A stretch of 11,511 bases of DNA from Polaromonas sp. (GCA_023259235.1 JAHFQQ010000093.1:1-11511), one strand, 5' to 3'. Counted from the first letter of the stretch, positions 1 through 8,067 are shown. Made by a program: numbers and translations. Notes: a model not told the origin generated them from the letters alone.

Positions 1-857
<857 letters not shown>

Positions 858-881
858 GCGATCGGAGCGATTCGGGTCGCT

Positions 882-985
882 ATTCAATTGGTAGCTGCCT
901 GCGACCGTCCTGCAATGGCTACTGGCATTTTGTATACCTTGAAACAGAAAAAAACCGCTCTTGCGCAAGCAGGTAGCGGTTTTTT
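882..985. repeat. Imperfect palindromic intergenic element after clpB
   Basis: The left arm at 892-903 (TAGCTGCCTGCG) pairs with the right arm at 964-975 (CGCAAGCAGGTA) at 10 of 12 positions, with about 60 bases between them. The right arm runs into the hairpin terminator at 949-985. The wording (TAGCTGC-TTGCG ... GGCTAC-GGC ... ATTTTGTATACC) resembles a dispersed intergenic repeat I recall from Comamonadaceae genomes, usually found just after genes. That family link is from memory. The inverted arms are seen directly. Confidence 0.5.
949..985 (+). terminator. Rho-independent terminator downstream of clpB
   Basis: The hairpin pairs AAAAAACCGCT (949-959) with AGCGGTTTTTT (975-985) around a 15-base loop that itself contains the palindrome CTTGCGCAAG. 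The GC part of the stem is CCGCT/AGCGG, followed by a six-T run. The A-tract on the other side would also let it work on the minus strand, but no minus gene reads into it. It probably ends the clpB transcript. Confidence 0.8.
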
Positions 986-1311
986 AATGGACGATGATTC
1001 TGGATCAGTGATTGGCACCGATTCACCACGCCGCAAACAACGGGCGCTGCTGGCGCATGGCCCGTGTCCAGCGATGCGGCGGCAAGACCAGTCGAGCGTA
1101 GGAGGTTTACTACAGCGAAACGCGATCATCACCGGTTCCTGCGCAGGCACGCGAGAGTCAGACTCAGCGCAGGCATGCACTGAAACCACGCCAGCATGGC
1201 CGGGTTTCACAACTGTCATCGGATCGCCGCCGAAAGGCGTTACTTGTGGATGATCGCTTCAAAGAGAACATGACGAGAGCGATACCCTGCGTTTGCTGAA
1301 AGGATTTTCCC
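986..1311. other. Non-coding stretch upstream of the FecR-like gene
   Basis: No convincing gene is seen. Open frames here lack ribosome sites and recognisable protein character. Two direct copies of GCGCAGGCA occur at 1141-1149 and 1167-1175 (26 bp apart). AGGAGG at 1100-1105 is followed by no start codon at a useful distance. The stretch should hold the promoter of the next gene, but I see no good -35/-10 pair. The ribosome site for that gene is GAAAGGA at 1298-1304, seven bases before the ATG. Confidence 0.5.
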
Positions 1312-3915
1312 ATGAACATGCCAACCCTTCGCCGTTCGCTGCTGCTGCTGCTTGCCAGCTTTCTCGCTCTGACGTTCAGCGGCCTGGCCGCGGCAGATCC
1401 GCCTTCGCGGGTGGCGCGTCTGGGCTATATCAGCGGCGGCGCAAGCTTCTTGCCGGCCGGGCAGCCCGATTGGGTTCAGGCTATCGTCAACCGGCCCCTG
1501 ACCACGGGTGATCGTTTATGGGCAGGTACAGATTCACGTGCCGAGTTGCAGGTCGGCGGTGCGGCGGTACGCCTGGGCGCTGACACCGGCGTGACCCTGC
1601 TCAACCTCGACGACCGCATCATGCAGGTGCAGCTGTCACAAGGCACGCTCAAGGTGCGGATCCGCCGCATGCTGCCGGAGCAGACCTTTGAGGTAGACAC
1701 ACCCAATCTCGCCCTGACGCTGCGCCGTCCCGGTGACTACCGCATCGATGTCGACCCAAACGACGACGCAACGATGGTCCGGGTGCTGAGCGGCGAGGCC
1801 GACGTCTATGGCGAGGGCAGGTCGTATGCGGTCAACCCGCAGCAAGGATATCGTTTCTATGGTACGGACCTGTCCGACTATGACTTGCTGGCACCGCGGC
1901 GCGACGACGACATGGATATCTGGGCACGCGAGCGCGATCGCCGCGAAGAGAATTCAACGTCCGCGCGCTATGTCTCGCCCGAAGTAGTCGGCTATGAAGA
2001 TCTCGATTCCAGTGGCACCTGGCGCGCCGACCCGAACTATGGCACCGTCTGGATGCCTACCCATGTCGCCGCTGGCTGGACCCCTTACCGCGACGGACAT
2101 TGGGCCTGGGTTGACCCGTGGGGCTGGACCTGGATTGACGACGCGCCGTGGGGCTATGCCGTATCGCACTACGGGCGCTGGACCCACATCAGGGACGCCT
2201 GGGGCTGGGTGCCGGGGCCACCTCGGGAGCAGGCGGTCTATGCGCCGGCGCTGGTGGCGTTTGTTGGCGGCAGGAATTTTCAGGTTTCGGTGTCCGCGGG
2301 CGGCGCCATTGCGGCCGCTGTAGGCTGGTTCCCGCTCGCGCCGCGCGATGTGTATCGGCCGTCCTATCAGGTCAGCCGAAGATATTTCGACAACGTCAAT
2401 CACAGCAACGCCGTGATCGCTCCCACGATCGTCACCAACGTATACAACACCACCATCGTCAACAACACCACCAACATCGTCAAAGTGGTTTACCCCAATC
2501 AGCAGGTAAGGGGTGCCGTGGTGGCGGTGCCGGAGCAGGCGTTCTTGCGATCGCTGCCAGTGGCCAGGGCCGCGCTGCCGCTGGCCAGGCAAGTGGCCAT
2601 CAGCGCGCCGGTAGAGCGGGTTGCCGCCGTGGCGCCGGTCCAGCAAAGCGTGCGTGGCGGTGCCGCTGTTGCCGCCACTGCCCCGCCGATTCATGAGCAG
2701 GCCGTTGTCGCCCGCACTGCGCCGCCGCCGCCACCGCTTCCTTTTGCGGTCCAGCAGAAGCAACTGGCCGCCAGGCCTGGGACGCCGATTGACGAAGCGC
2801 AGCGCACCCGATTGAAACCCGGGGCCCAGGGAGCATTGGCGCATAAGGTCATTGTGGTGACCACTGCTCCGGCGCCGACGCCGGCCGCGCTACCGCCTGC
2901 GACTCCTCCGGCTGCCAGGACGCCAGAGGCGCGCAAGGCCGTGGCGGCAAAAATGGAAGCGTCCAAAGGAGAAGCCGGTAACGCCGGTGCCGCCAGGGCC
3001 GCGACGGCACAGGCCGAGGCATCGAAGGCCGAGGCAGCAAAAGCCGAAGCGGCCAAGGCCGTCACCACAAAGGCCGAGGCAACGAGAGCAGAAGCCGGCA
3101 AGGCCGACGCCGCCAGAACCGAAGCGGCCAGAGCCAACGCTGTGAAAGCCGACGCCGCCAAGGCGGATGCCGCCAAGGCCAACGCCGCCAGAGCCGAGGC
3201 AGCGAGAGCGGAATCCGCCAAGGCCGATGCCGCCAGAGCCGCGACAGCACAGGCCGAAGCATCGAAGGCCGAGGCCGCCAGAGCCGAAGCGGCCCGAGCC
3301 GACGCCGCCAGGGCGGATGCCGCCAAGGCCGCTACCACCAGGGCCGAGGCCGCGAGAGCGGAAGCCGCCAAGGCCGGCGCCGCCAGAGCCGCGACAGCTC
3401 AGGCCGAGGCATCGAGGGCCGACGCCGCCAGGGCAGATGCCGCCAAAGCCGCCACCACAAGAGCTGAGACAGCGAGAGCGGAATCCGCCAGGGCCGCGAC
3501 AGCACAGGCCGAAGCATCGAAGGCCGAGGCCGCCAGAGCCGAAGCGGCCCGAGCCAACGCGGTGAAAGCCGATGCGGCCAGGGTGGAGGCTGCCAAGGCC
3601 GCTAGCACAAGAGCCGAGGCAGCGAGAGTGGAAGCCGCCAGGGCCGGTGCCGCCAGAGCCGCCACAGCACAGGCCGAAGCAGCAAGAGCTGAAGCGGCCC
3701 GAGCCAACGCTGCGAAAGCTGACGCCGCCAGGGCAGAGGCTGCCAAGGCCGCCACTGCAAGGGCTGAGGCAGCCAGAGCAGAAGCACCAAGAGCCGCTTC
3801 GACCAGGCCCGCCGCAGCTGCGCCGACGCCCGGGGCCACTCCTAAAAACGAGCCTGATGCGAAGAAGGCGCAGGAAGAAAGGAAGAAAGCAGAAGACGAG
3901 GCGCGGAGGCCCTAG
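1312..3915 (+). CDS. Exported FecR/DUF6600 protein with a long Ala-rich pentapeptide-repeat tail
   Basis: This is an 867-residue exported protein of unknown function. Residues 1 to about 28 form a signal peptide: RR, then a Leu-rich core, then GLAAA. Residues 50-175 resemble a FecR domain (TTGDRLWAG...AELQVGGAAVRLGADT, VRVLSGEADVYG). Residues about 220-315 are Trp/Gly-rich, with WAWVDPWGWTWID, PWGYAVSHYGRW and WGWVPGPP, the pattern of DUF6600. Residues 362-395 are Asn/Thr/Val-rich, and a Pro/Ala linker follows. Residues 542-836 are about 59 tandem pentads of the form [K/R]-A-[E/D/N]-A-A, and the tail is charged (KKAQEERKKAEDEARRP). The ATG at 1312 has GAAAGGA seven bases upstream. FecR proper is an inner-membrane anti-sigma regulator, but here the domain follows a cleavable signal and has no sigma-factor partner nearby, so a structural or cell-envelope role is more likely (inference). 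The gene stands alone and converges on the ligase gene. Confidence 0.88.
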   Translation: MNMPTLRRSLLLLLASFLALTFSGLAAADPPSRVARLGYISGGASFLPAGQPDWVQAIVNRPLTTGDRLWAGTDSRAELQVGGAAVRLGADTGVTLLNLDDRIMQVQLSQGTLKVRIRRMLPEQTFEVDTPNLALTLRRPGDYRIDVDPNDDATMVRVLSGEADVYGEGRSYAVNPQQGYRFYGTDLSDYDLLAPRRDDDMDIWARERDRREENSTSARYVSPEVVGYEDLDSSGTWRADPNYGTVWMPTHVAAGWTPYRDGHWAWVDPWGWTWIDDAPWGYAVSHYGRWTHIRDAWGWVPGPPREQAVYAPALVAFVGGRNFQVSVSAGGAIAAAVGWFPLAPRDVYRPSYQVSRRYFDNVNHSNAVIAPTIVTNVYNTTIVNNTTNIVKVVYPNQQVRGAVVAVPEQAFLRSLPVARAALPLARQVAISAPVERVAAVAPVQQSVRGGAAVAATAPPIHEQAVVARTAPPPPPLPFAVQQKQLAARPGTPIDEAQRTRLKPGAQGALAHKVIVVTTAPAPTPAALPPATPPAARTPEARKAVAAKMEASKGEAGNAGAARAATAQAEASKAEAAKAEAAKAVTTKAEATRAEAGKADAARTEAARANAVKADAAKADAAKANAARAEAARAESAKADAARAATAQAEASKAEAARAEAARADAARADAAKAATTRAEAARAEAAKAGAARAATAQAEASRADAARADAAKAATTRAETARAESARAATAQAEASKAEAARAEAARANAVKADAARVEAAKAASTRAEAARVEAARAGAARAATAQAEAARAEAARANAAKADAARAEAAKAATARAEAARAEAPRAASTRPAAAAPTPGATPKNEPDAKKAQEERKKAEDEARRP
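2935..3819 (+). repeat. 15-bp coding tandem repeat (about 59 pentapeptide units)
   Basis: In-frame tandem array inside the FecR/DUF6600 gene, residues 542-836. Units are variants of a 15-base word such as GCCGAAGCGGCCAGA, encoding [K/R]A[E/D/N]AA. A larger pattern sits on top: the decapeptide RAATAQAEAS (last copy RAATAQAEAA) begins at 2995, 3235, 3385, 3490 and 3655, that is 16, 10, 7 and 11 pentads apart. The spacing points to duplication of blocks of different sizes. The composition leaves several other frames open on both strands; those are not genes. Confidence 0.95.
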
Positions 3916-4008
3916 GCTGGCGCCGGCGATTTTCGCAGGACGGCATCGACTGCGCAGGACGCGACGCGCTGGCTTCAATTCCAGTCAGCAATTCCTGGCG
4001 CTGCAGTT

Positions 4009-4056
4009 CCCCGGTGATCGCCATGCCGATGCGCTGGACCAAGCCTGTCACCGGGG
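4009..4056. repeat. Inverted repeat between convergent genes
   Basis: A perfect 9-base inverted repeat, CCCCGGTGA (4009-4017) and TCACCGGGG (4048-4056), separated by 30 bases. It lies between the stop of the FecR-like gene and the stop of the ligase gene. It could fold in either transcript and help end or stabilise it, but neither side has a T-run, so it is not a standard intrinsic terminator. Confidence 0.45.
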
Positions 4057-4083
4057 CACGGCGCTGCGTCAATGCTTTCCCGC

Positions 4084-5595
4084 TCACGTCGTTTGCGCCT
4101 TCAACCGCTCGCGCAGCGTCGTCTTAAGAACCTTGCCATAGTTGTTCTTCGGCAGGCTGCTGACAATTTCGTAGCGCTTTGGCCGCTTGAAGCGGGCGAT
4201 GTGCTCCAGACACAGCGTGTCCAGTGCGGCACTGTCCAGCGTGTGGCCGGGCTGCGGCACGACAAACGCCACGACGATCTCGCCCCATTCCGGGTCGGGC
4301 GCGCCGACCACCGAAACTTCCGCCACGCCGGGCGCCAGCAGCAGCACTTCCTCGACCTCGCGCGGATAAATGTTGGAGCCGCCGCTGATCACCACATCCT
4401 TGCTGCGGTCCTTGAGCGTGAGAAAGCCATCGCCGTCCATGACGCCCATGTCGCCGGTGAACAGCCAGCCGCCCTGCAGGGCCGCCGCGCTCGCATCAGG
4501 GTCGCGCCAGTAGCCGGCCATTACGGTATCGCCGCGCACCAGCACCTCGCCGACCTCGCCCAGCGGCAGAATCTGGCCGGCCGCGTCGGCTACGCGCACT
4601 TCGACCGGTGTTTGCGCCACGCCAACCGAAGCCAGCCGCTGCGCATGGCGCGGATGCGCGGTATCGGCCAGTTGGGCGCGCGACAGCGCAGTGATGACCA
4701 TCGGGCTTTCGCCCTGGCCGTAGATCTGCACGAAGCGCGGCCCCATGACCCGGATGGCCCGCCCGATGTCAGCCGCATACATGGGTGCGCCGCCGTAGAC
4801 GATGGTCTTGAAACCGCTGCCACCGGCGCCCGTGGCCTCTGCGTGGTCAACCAGCCGCTTGACGATGGTGGGCGCCGCGAACATCGACAGGCGGCCCACT
4901 GATCCGGCCAGTGCGAAGATCTCGGCCGGGTCGAAGCCGCCCGACGCCGGCACCACATGGCGCGCACCCGCCATCATGTGTGGAATCGCATAGATGCCGG
5001 CGCCGTGCGACATCGGCGCGGCATAGACAATTGCGTCGCGCGCATCGATCGGGTCCACGTCGACAAAATAGGTCAGGCCCATGGTCATCAGGTTGCGATG
5101 GCTCAGCATCACGCCCTTTGGCTTGCCGGTGGTGCCGCTGGTATAGAACAGCCAGGCCAGATCCAGCGCGGCACGGTCAGCCACCGCTGCGGGCGCCAAC
5201 GCGAAGAGCGATTCGTAGCCGGTGCCGGTCACGTCCACCGTACGGCCGGGTGCCTGCAGCCCGGCGCCCACGTCGGGCGTGACGAAGGCCCAGCGGGCCT
5301 GGGCGTGGTCCAGAATCCACTGCGCTTCACGCAGGTGCAGCTTGGCGTTCACGGGCACGACCACGAGCCCGGCCCACCAGGCGCCGTACAGCAACTCCAG
5401 GTAGGCAGGGTGGTTGTGCATGAACAGCGTGACGCGCTCGCCCGGCACCAGGCCGGCGGCGCTGAATGCCGCTGCCAGGCGCGCCACCCGGTCGGCCAAC
5501 CCGCCATAGTCACGCAGTTGGCGGCTGCCTTCGAACAGGGCGGGGCGTTGCGGGTCGGCCAGTGCCACGCGTTGCAGTGAGTGCGCCAGGTTCAT
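4084..5595 (-). CDS. Class I acyl-CoA synthetase (AMP-forming ligase)
   Basis: This is a 503-residue adenylate-forming enzyme that activates a carboxylic acid with ATP and joins it to CoA in the cytoplasm. The P-loop-like motif YTSGTTGKPKG is at 151-161. The substrate-side motif YGQGE is at 292-296, and the adenylate-binding GWLFTGDMG is at 376-384. KDRSKDVVISGGSNIYPREVE (395-415) is the hinge and start of the C-terminal domain. The catalytic Lys is in LPKNNYGKVLK (481-491, probably K488). Length and motifs are complete. The SGGSNIYPREVE form is typical of fatty-acyl and aromatic acyl-CoA ligases, but the substrate cannot be read from sequence. The ATG at 5595 has GGAAG about eight bases upstream. 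It follows cbpM on the same strand after 262 bases and a likely terminator, so it is probably transcribed on its own. Confidence 0.93.
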   Translation of the reverse strand: MNLAHSLQRVALADPQRPALFEGSRQLRDYGGLADRVARLAAAFSAAGLVPGERVTLFMHNHPAYLELLYGAWWAGLVVVPVNAKLHLREAQWILDHAQARWAFVTPDVGAGLQAPGRTVDVTGTGYESLFALAPAAVADRAALDLAWLFYTSGTTGKPKGVMLSHRNLMTMGLTYFVDVDPIDARDAIVYAAPMSHGAGIYAIPHMMAGARHVVPASGGFDPAEIFALAGSVGRLSMFAAPTIVKRLVDHAEATGAGGSGFKTIVYGGAPMYAADIGRAIRVMGPRFVQIYGQGESPMVITALSRAQLADTAHPRHAQRLASVGVAQTPVEVRVADAAGQILPLGEVGEVLVRGDTVMAGYWRDPDASAAALQGGWLFTGDMGVMDGDGFLTLKDRSKDVVISGGSNIYPREVEEVLLLAPGVAEVSVVGAPDPEWGEIVVAFVVPQPGHTLDSAALDTLCLEHIARFKRPKRYEIVSSLPKNNYGKVLKTTLRERLKAQTT

Positions 5596-5810
5596 TGCGC
5601 GGCTTCCACAATAGCTAGGGAAAGGCCCAGCGGGGCCAGATCGAATGCCGGTTTCGGCGTTTGGCGTGCTTCGGCGGTGCAGATCATGATGAACATCAAA
5701 TCAGGGAAGTAAAAGCGGGAAGCATTTTATTTCTCGGAATTTCACGAGTCTGTTCCTGTACGTCTCCGGGGTGCATTGTGCAATGGCCGGCTATGCTGGC
5801 AGTTCCAGAG

Positions 5811-5835
5811 ATAAACCGGATTTCGCCGGAATCCG
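5811..5835 (-). terminator. Possible terminator after cbpM
   Basis: Read on the minus strand, CGGATT and AATCCG (5830-5835 and 5817-5822) pair around a seven-base loop, followed by GTTTATCT. It starts 23 bases after the cbpM stop. The six-base stem and interrupted T-run make it a weak candidate. Confidence 0.4.
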
Positions 5836-5857
5836 TGTGAGACAGGCTGGCCCGCCA

Positions 5858-6190
5858 TCAGGGCAGCCTGGCGGCCGCTTCAACCAGTTGCAGCCTTGCG
5901 CGCAGCGTTTCCATCTCATCGAGCAGTTCCAGCGCCAGCGCGGCGCCCGCGAGGTTGACACCCAGGTCGTTTTGCAGGCGCAGCGCAACGCGGGCGCGCT
6001 GCAGGTGCGCGCCGGTAAAGTGCCATTCATCGGGCTGCTTGCCGCGCGGGCTGAGCACGCCCTCATTCACCAGCTCGACAATCAGCTCGGCCTGCGCCGC
6101 GCAGGCGCGGCAGATGTCGTCCAGGGTCAGCCCGGTCTGTTCTTCGAGGATGAAGCCGGTGATTTGCGTCAGCGTGAAGTTCGGTGTCAT
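5858..6190 (-). CDS. cbpM: CbpM, modulator of the CbpA co-chaperone
   Basis: A 110-residue protein of the CbpM/MerR-like family. In Escherichia coli CbpM binds the J-domain of CbpA and blocks its action with DnaK and its DNA binding. Visible family features are an N-terminal regulator-like helix segment (LTLDDICRACAAQAELIVELVNEGVL), a GxxPDEWHFTGAHLQRARVALRLQNDLGVN core, and a C-terminal coiled-coil helix (ALALELLDEMETLRARLQLVEAAARL). Its ATG overlaps the cbpA stop (ATGA at 6187-6190), so the two are translationally coupled in the usual cbpA-cbpM order. The length is normal for the family. Confidence 0.92.
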   Translation of the reverse strand: MTPNFTLTQITGFILEEQTGLTLDDICRACAAQAELIVELVNEGVLSPRGKQPDEWHFTGAHLQRARVALRLQNDLGVNLAGAALALELLDEMETLRARLQLVEAAARLP

Positions 6191-7188
6191 GGCTTGGCTC
6201 CCAGTTTGGCGCGTGGATCAAAGGCGTGGAATTGCTTGGCCATGCCTTCATAAAACGACCTGGCGGAGTCGTTGTCGGCGGCGGGCACCACAATTTGCAG
6301 CACCAGGTAAAAATCGCCCGGCGTGGCGCCCGGCAGGCCGCGCCCCTTGAGCCGCAGCTTGCGTCCGGTCGGCGAGCCCGCCGGAACCTTCACCTCGACC
6401 GTTCCGGTCGGCGTGGGCGCGTGCACCTGGGCACCGAGCGCGGCTTCCCACGGCGACACGGGAAAGTCCAGGTAGACATCGTGCTTGTCGACGCGGTAAT
6501 CCACGCTGCCCGGCGGGCGCGGCCGGAATTCCACCTCCAGGAACAAATCGCCCGCGCCGCCCCCGCCCATGCCCGGCGCGCCTTGTCCGGCCAGCCGGAT
6601 ATGCTGGCCCGCCCTGATACCCTTGGGAACGGTGAAGGTGATCTGGTGCTCGCGCGCCACCACATGCCCCTGCGCGTCCATCTCGGGCACGCGCAGGCTG
6701 AGCGTGCGCGTGGCGCCGCCGTAGGAGTCCTCCAGGTCGATCTGGATTTTGGCGTGGTGGTCTTCTCCCCGGGCGCTGAAGCTGGCGCGGTGGCCCGCGC
6801 CCTGGCCGCCGCCGCGCTGTCCGGCGCTGGCAAAGCCCCTGCTGAACAGCGTTTCAAAGAAGTCGCTGAAATCTCCACCGTCGCCAGAGCTGAAGCCCTG
6901 CTCAAAACCGCGTCCGGGGTATTCAGCGCCAGCGTTCCATCCGGGCGGCGGACGGAAATCCTGGCCGGCTTTCCAGTCGGCGCCGAGCTGGTCATAGGCG
7001 GTGCGCTTTTCGGGGTCTTTCAGGACCTCGTAGGCTTCGCCAAGCTCCTTGAAGCGTGCTTCGGCATTCTTTTCCTTGCTGACATCGGGGTGGTATTTGC
7101 GCGACAGCTTGCGGTAGGCGCGCTTGATGTCGTCGGCTGTTGCGTCGCGCGCCAGGCCCATGATCTTGTAGTAGTCCTTGAATTCCAT
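6187..7188 (-). CDS. cbpA: CbpA, DnaJ-like co-chaperone / curved-DNA-binding protein
   Basis: A 333-residue type II (zinc-finger-less) J-protein that stimulates the DnaK ATPase. In E. coli it also binds curved DNA in starved cells. The J-domain spans residues 1-70 (DYYKIMGL..., RAYRKLSRKYHPDVS with HPD at 33-35, then YDQLGADW). A Gly/Phe-rich linker covers about 72-140. The two beta-sandwich client-binding domains follow (IQIDLEDSYGG...; ITFTVPKGIRAGQHIRLAGQG; DVYLDFPVSPWEAALGAQV; VKVPAGSPTGRKLRLKGRGLP). No CxxCxGxG repeats are present, which rules out DnaJ itself. The ATG at 7188 is preceded by a weak GAAAG site. It is the first gene of cbpA-cbpM, 95 bases after the mazF stop on the same strand, with a direct repeat in the gap. 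Confidence 0.95.
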   Translation of the reverse strand: MEFKDYYKIMGLARDATADDIKRAYRKLSRKYHPDVSKEKNAEARFKELGEAYEVLKDPEKRTAYDQLGADWKAGQDFRPPPGWNAGAEYPGRGFEQGFSSGDGGDFSDFFETLFSRGFASAGQRGGGQGAGHRASFSARGEDHHAKIQIDLEDSYGGATRTLSLRVPEMDAQGHVVAREHQITFTVPKGIRAGQHIRLAGQGAPGMGGGGAGDLFLEVEFRPRPPGSVDYRVDKHDVYLDFPVSPWEAALGAQVHAPTPTGTVEVKVPAGSPTGRKLRLKGRGLPGATPGDFYLVLQIVVPAADNDSARSFYEGMAKQFHAFDPRAKLGAKP

Positions 7189-7215
7189 GAAAAACTTTCA
7201 AAAGAAATTGCACGT

Positions 7216-7251
7216 CATGGGAAACGATAGCAGAACATGACAAACGATAGC
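7216..7251 (-). promoter_or_regulatory. Direct repeat upstream of cbpA (candidate regulatory site)
   Basis: Two 16-base copies read CATGGGAAACGATAGC (7216-7231) and CATGACAAACGATAGC (7236-7251) on the plus strand: 14 of 16 identical and exactly 20 bp apart, about two helical turns. They sit 28-63 bases upstream of the cbpA ATG, where an activator or repressor would bind. I do not recognise the motif. On the minus strand one copy contains CCCAT, part of a heat-shock sigma -10, but no clear -35 goes with it. Confidence 0.4.
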
Positions 7252-7283
7252 TGTTGCTGGTGCTTTCTTGCCTGCCGGTTTTT

Positions 7284-7637
7284 TTATATTTCCAGAATCG
7301 AGCCGAATTCCTCGCATGCGGTTCGAAAAACGGCGGGCGCAACCTGGCCCCACCGGTGCGCCCGCGCGTGGCGCGCTCGCCAGTCAAACGACTTGGGCTG
7401 ATGGCACAATACATAGCAGGCTTCGCCCTTTGGCCCCGAAAACTTCACCGCGAAGGGGTTGTCTTCATTGAGGGCCGAGTGCGTCATGGGCAAGCCGATG
7501 ACAATGCCGGTCTTTTCATTGAAAGCCTTGACCGACAAAACCAGCAGTGGGTGCTCGCCGGGCATCTCCTTGCCGGCCTTCGGGTCGCGGTTGATCCAGA
7601 TGATGTCGCGCCGGTCTGGCGCCCAACCGCCCGGCAT
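7284..7637 (-). CDS. mazF: MazF/PemK-family endoribonuclease toxin
   Basis: A 117-residue type II toxin of the MazF/PemK/ChpB fold, expected to cut mRNA at short sequences and stop growth when the antitoxin is lost. The hallmark N-terminus DIIWINRDPKAGKE...HPLLVLSVKAFNEKTG is at 11-44. The usual next strand (IVIGLPMT) and the (CYVLCHQPKSFDWRARHARAHRWGQV) segment follow. The active-site loop Arg/Lys region after IIWIN is kept. The C-terminus has the helix of the family (AVFRTACEEFGSILE). Its ATG shares one base with the mazE stop (TGATG at 7639-7635), so it is translated by coupling. A ChpB-type member fits equally well. Confidence 0.93.
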   Translation of the reverse strand: MPGGWAPDRRDIIWINRDPKAGKEMPGEHPLLVLSVKAFNEKTGIVIGLPMTHSALNEDNPFAVKFSGPKGEACYVLCHQPKSFDWRARHARAHRWGQVAPAVFRTACEEFGSILEI

Positions 7638-7897
7638 CAGAGTTTTTCCAGGCCAACCGGCGGGCTTGCCATTACTTCACCTCCATGCCTGGCCGGATCA
7701 AAAGCCTTGAGTTTTTGCGCGAGTGTCAATTTGGGGCGGCCCGCAGGCCGAAGCAAAATGCCTTCTTTCACCACTTCGACGGTGATGGGCAGGCCGCGGG
7801 CAAAGTGGGCTGCCTTGGCCACAGGGGCCGTGATGCGAACGCCCAGCCCGTTGCCCCACTCCTGGATGGATTGTTCCACTTTTAACGCCGTTGCCAT
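7637..7897 (-). CDS. mazE: MazE-family antitoxin (AbrB-like swapped hairpin)
   Basis: An 86-residue antitoxin. The N-terminal DNA-binding domain carries the MazE signature IQEWGNGLGVRIT at 11-23, followed by GLPITVEVVKEGILLRP. The C-terminal tail (KLKAFDPARHGGEVM) is the part that, in this family, covers the toxin's RNA groove. I use the ATG at 7897: it gives the family's normal length, has ACGGAA at about 7904-7909 as ribosome site, and lies just after a good promoter. An upstream in-frame start would add an implausible 40 residues reaching back through that promoter. The MazEF complex normally represses its own promoter, and a palindrome lies over the -10 here. Confidence 0.92.
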   Translation of the reverse strand: MATALKVEQSIQEWGNGLGVRITAPVAKAAHFARGLPITVEVVKEGILLRPAGRPKLTLAQKLKAFDPARHGGEVMASPPVGLEKL

Positions 7898-7910
7898 GAT
7901 ATGTTCCGTA

Positions 7911-7932
7911 CTGTTTAGACGAGTATAAACAG
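7911..7932. promoter_or_regulatory. 22-bp palindrome over the mazEF -10 (candidate MazE operator)
   Basis: CTGTTTA (7911-7917) and TAAACAG (7926-7932) form a perfect seven-base inverted repeat with an eight-base spacer. The palindrome covers the TATACT -10 hexamer and the start site, the expected place for autorepression by MazE/MazEF. The half-sites are one helical turn and a half apart centre to centre. Binding by MazE is inferred from family behaviour. Confidence 0.6.
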
Positions 7933-7950
7933 AGCGTGTCAACATGTCTA
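7922..7950 (-). promoter_or_regulatory. Sigma-70 promoter of mazEF
   Basis: On the minus strand, TAGACA (7950-7945) and TATACT (7927-7922) are separated by 17 bases; each matches five of six consensus positions. Transcription would start near 7915, leaving an 18-base leader with the ribosome site. An overlapping alternative is TTGACA (7942-7937), 17 bases, TCTAAA (7919-7914), which would leave almost no leader. Confidence 0.7.
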
Positions 7951-8067
7951 TACGTCCGTGTGAGCGGCTGGTGCCTGCGCAACCCAGTTTGCATTCATTG
8001 GTTTGAGGCGGGTGCAAGGCCGGGATTTTTCATCACGGACCAGGAGGCAACACTTCATCTGACGCGC

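Noticed and set aside
1100..1105. Perfect AGGAGG ribosome-site word upstream of the FecR-like gene
   Set aside because: No ATG, GTG or TTG lies at a usable distance after it, so it serves no visible gene.
2890..3978. Long minus-strand open frame (362 codons) and several other open frames across the pentapeptide-repeat region
   Set aside because: They arise because the 15-bp GC-rich repeat lacks stops in most frames. The translations are monotonous Gly/Ser/Arg or Ala strings without family character and lie opposite a well-supported gene.
3842..4087. Minus-strand open frame of 81 codons whose GTG overlaps the ligase stop
   Set aside because: The overlap imitates coupling, but there is no ribosome site or recognisable sequence, and it runs antisense into the FecR-like gene.
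6184..7230. Plus-strand open frame of 348 codons opposite cbpA
   Set aside because: It is the antisense of a gene with clear J-domain motifs, a common artefact in GC-rich DNA.
7281..7330. Possible fourth tail relic at the mazF 3' end (TTTCCAGAAT matches the tail wording)
   Set aside because: The match is only about ten bases, belongs to the mazF C-terminal codons, and the diagnostic GAATGCGGGGC word is missing.
7254..7928. Plus-strand open frame of 224 codons opposite mazEF
   Set aside because: The minus-strand reading gives two complete known family members with overlap and a promoter; the plus reading has no family features.
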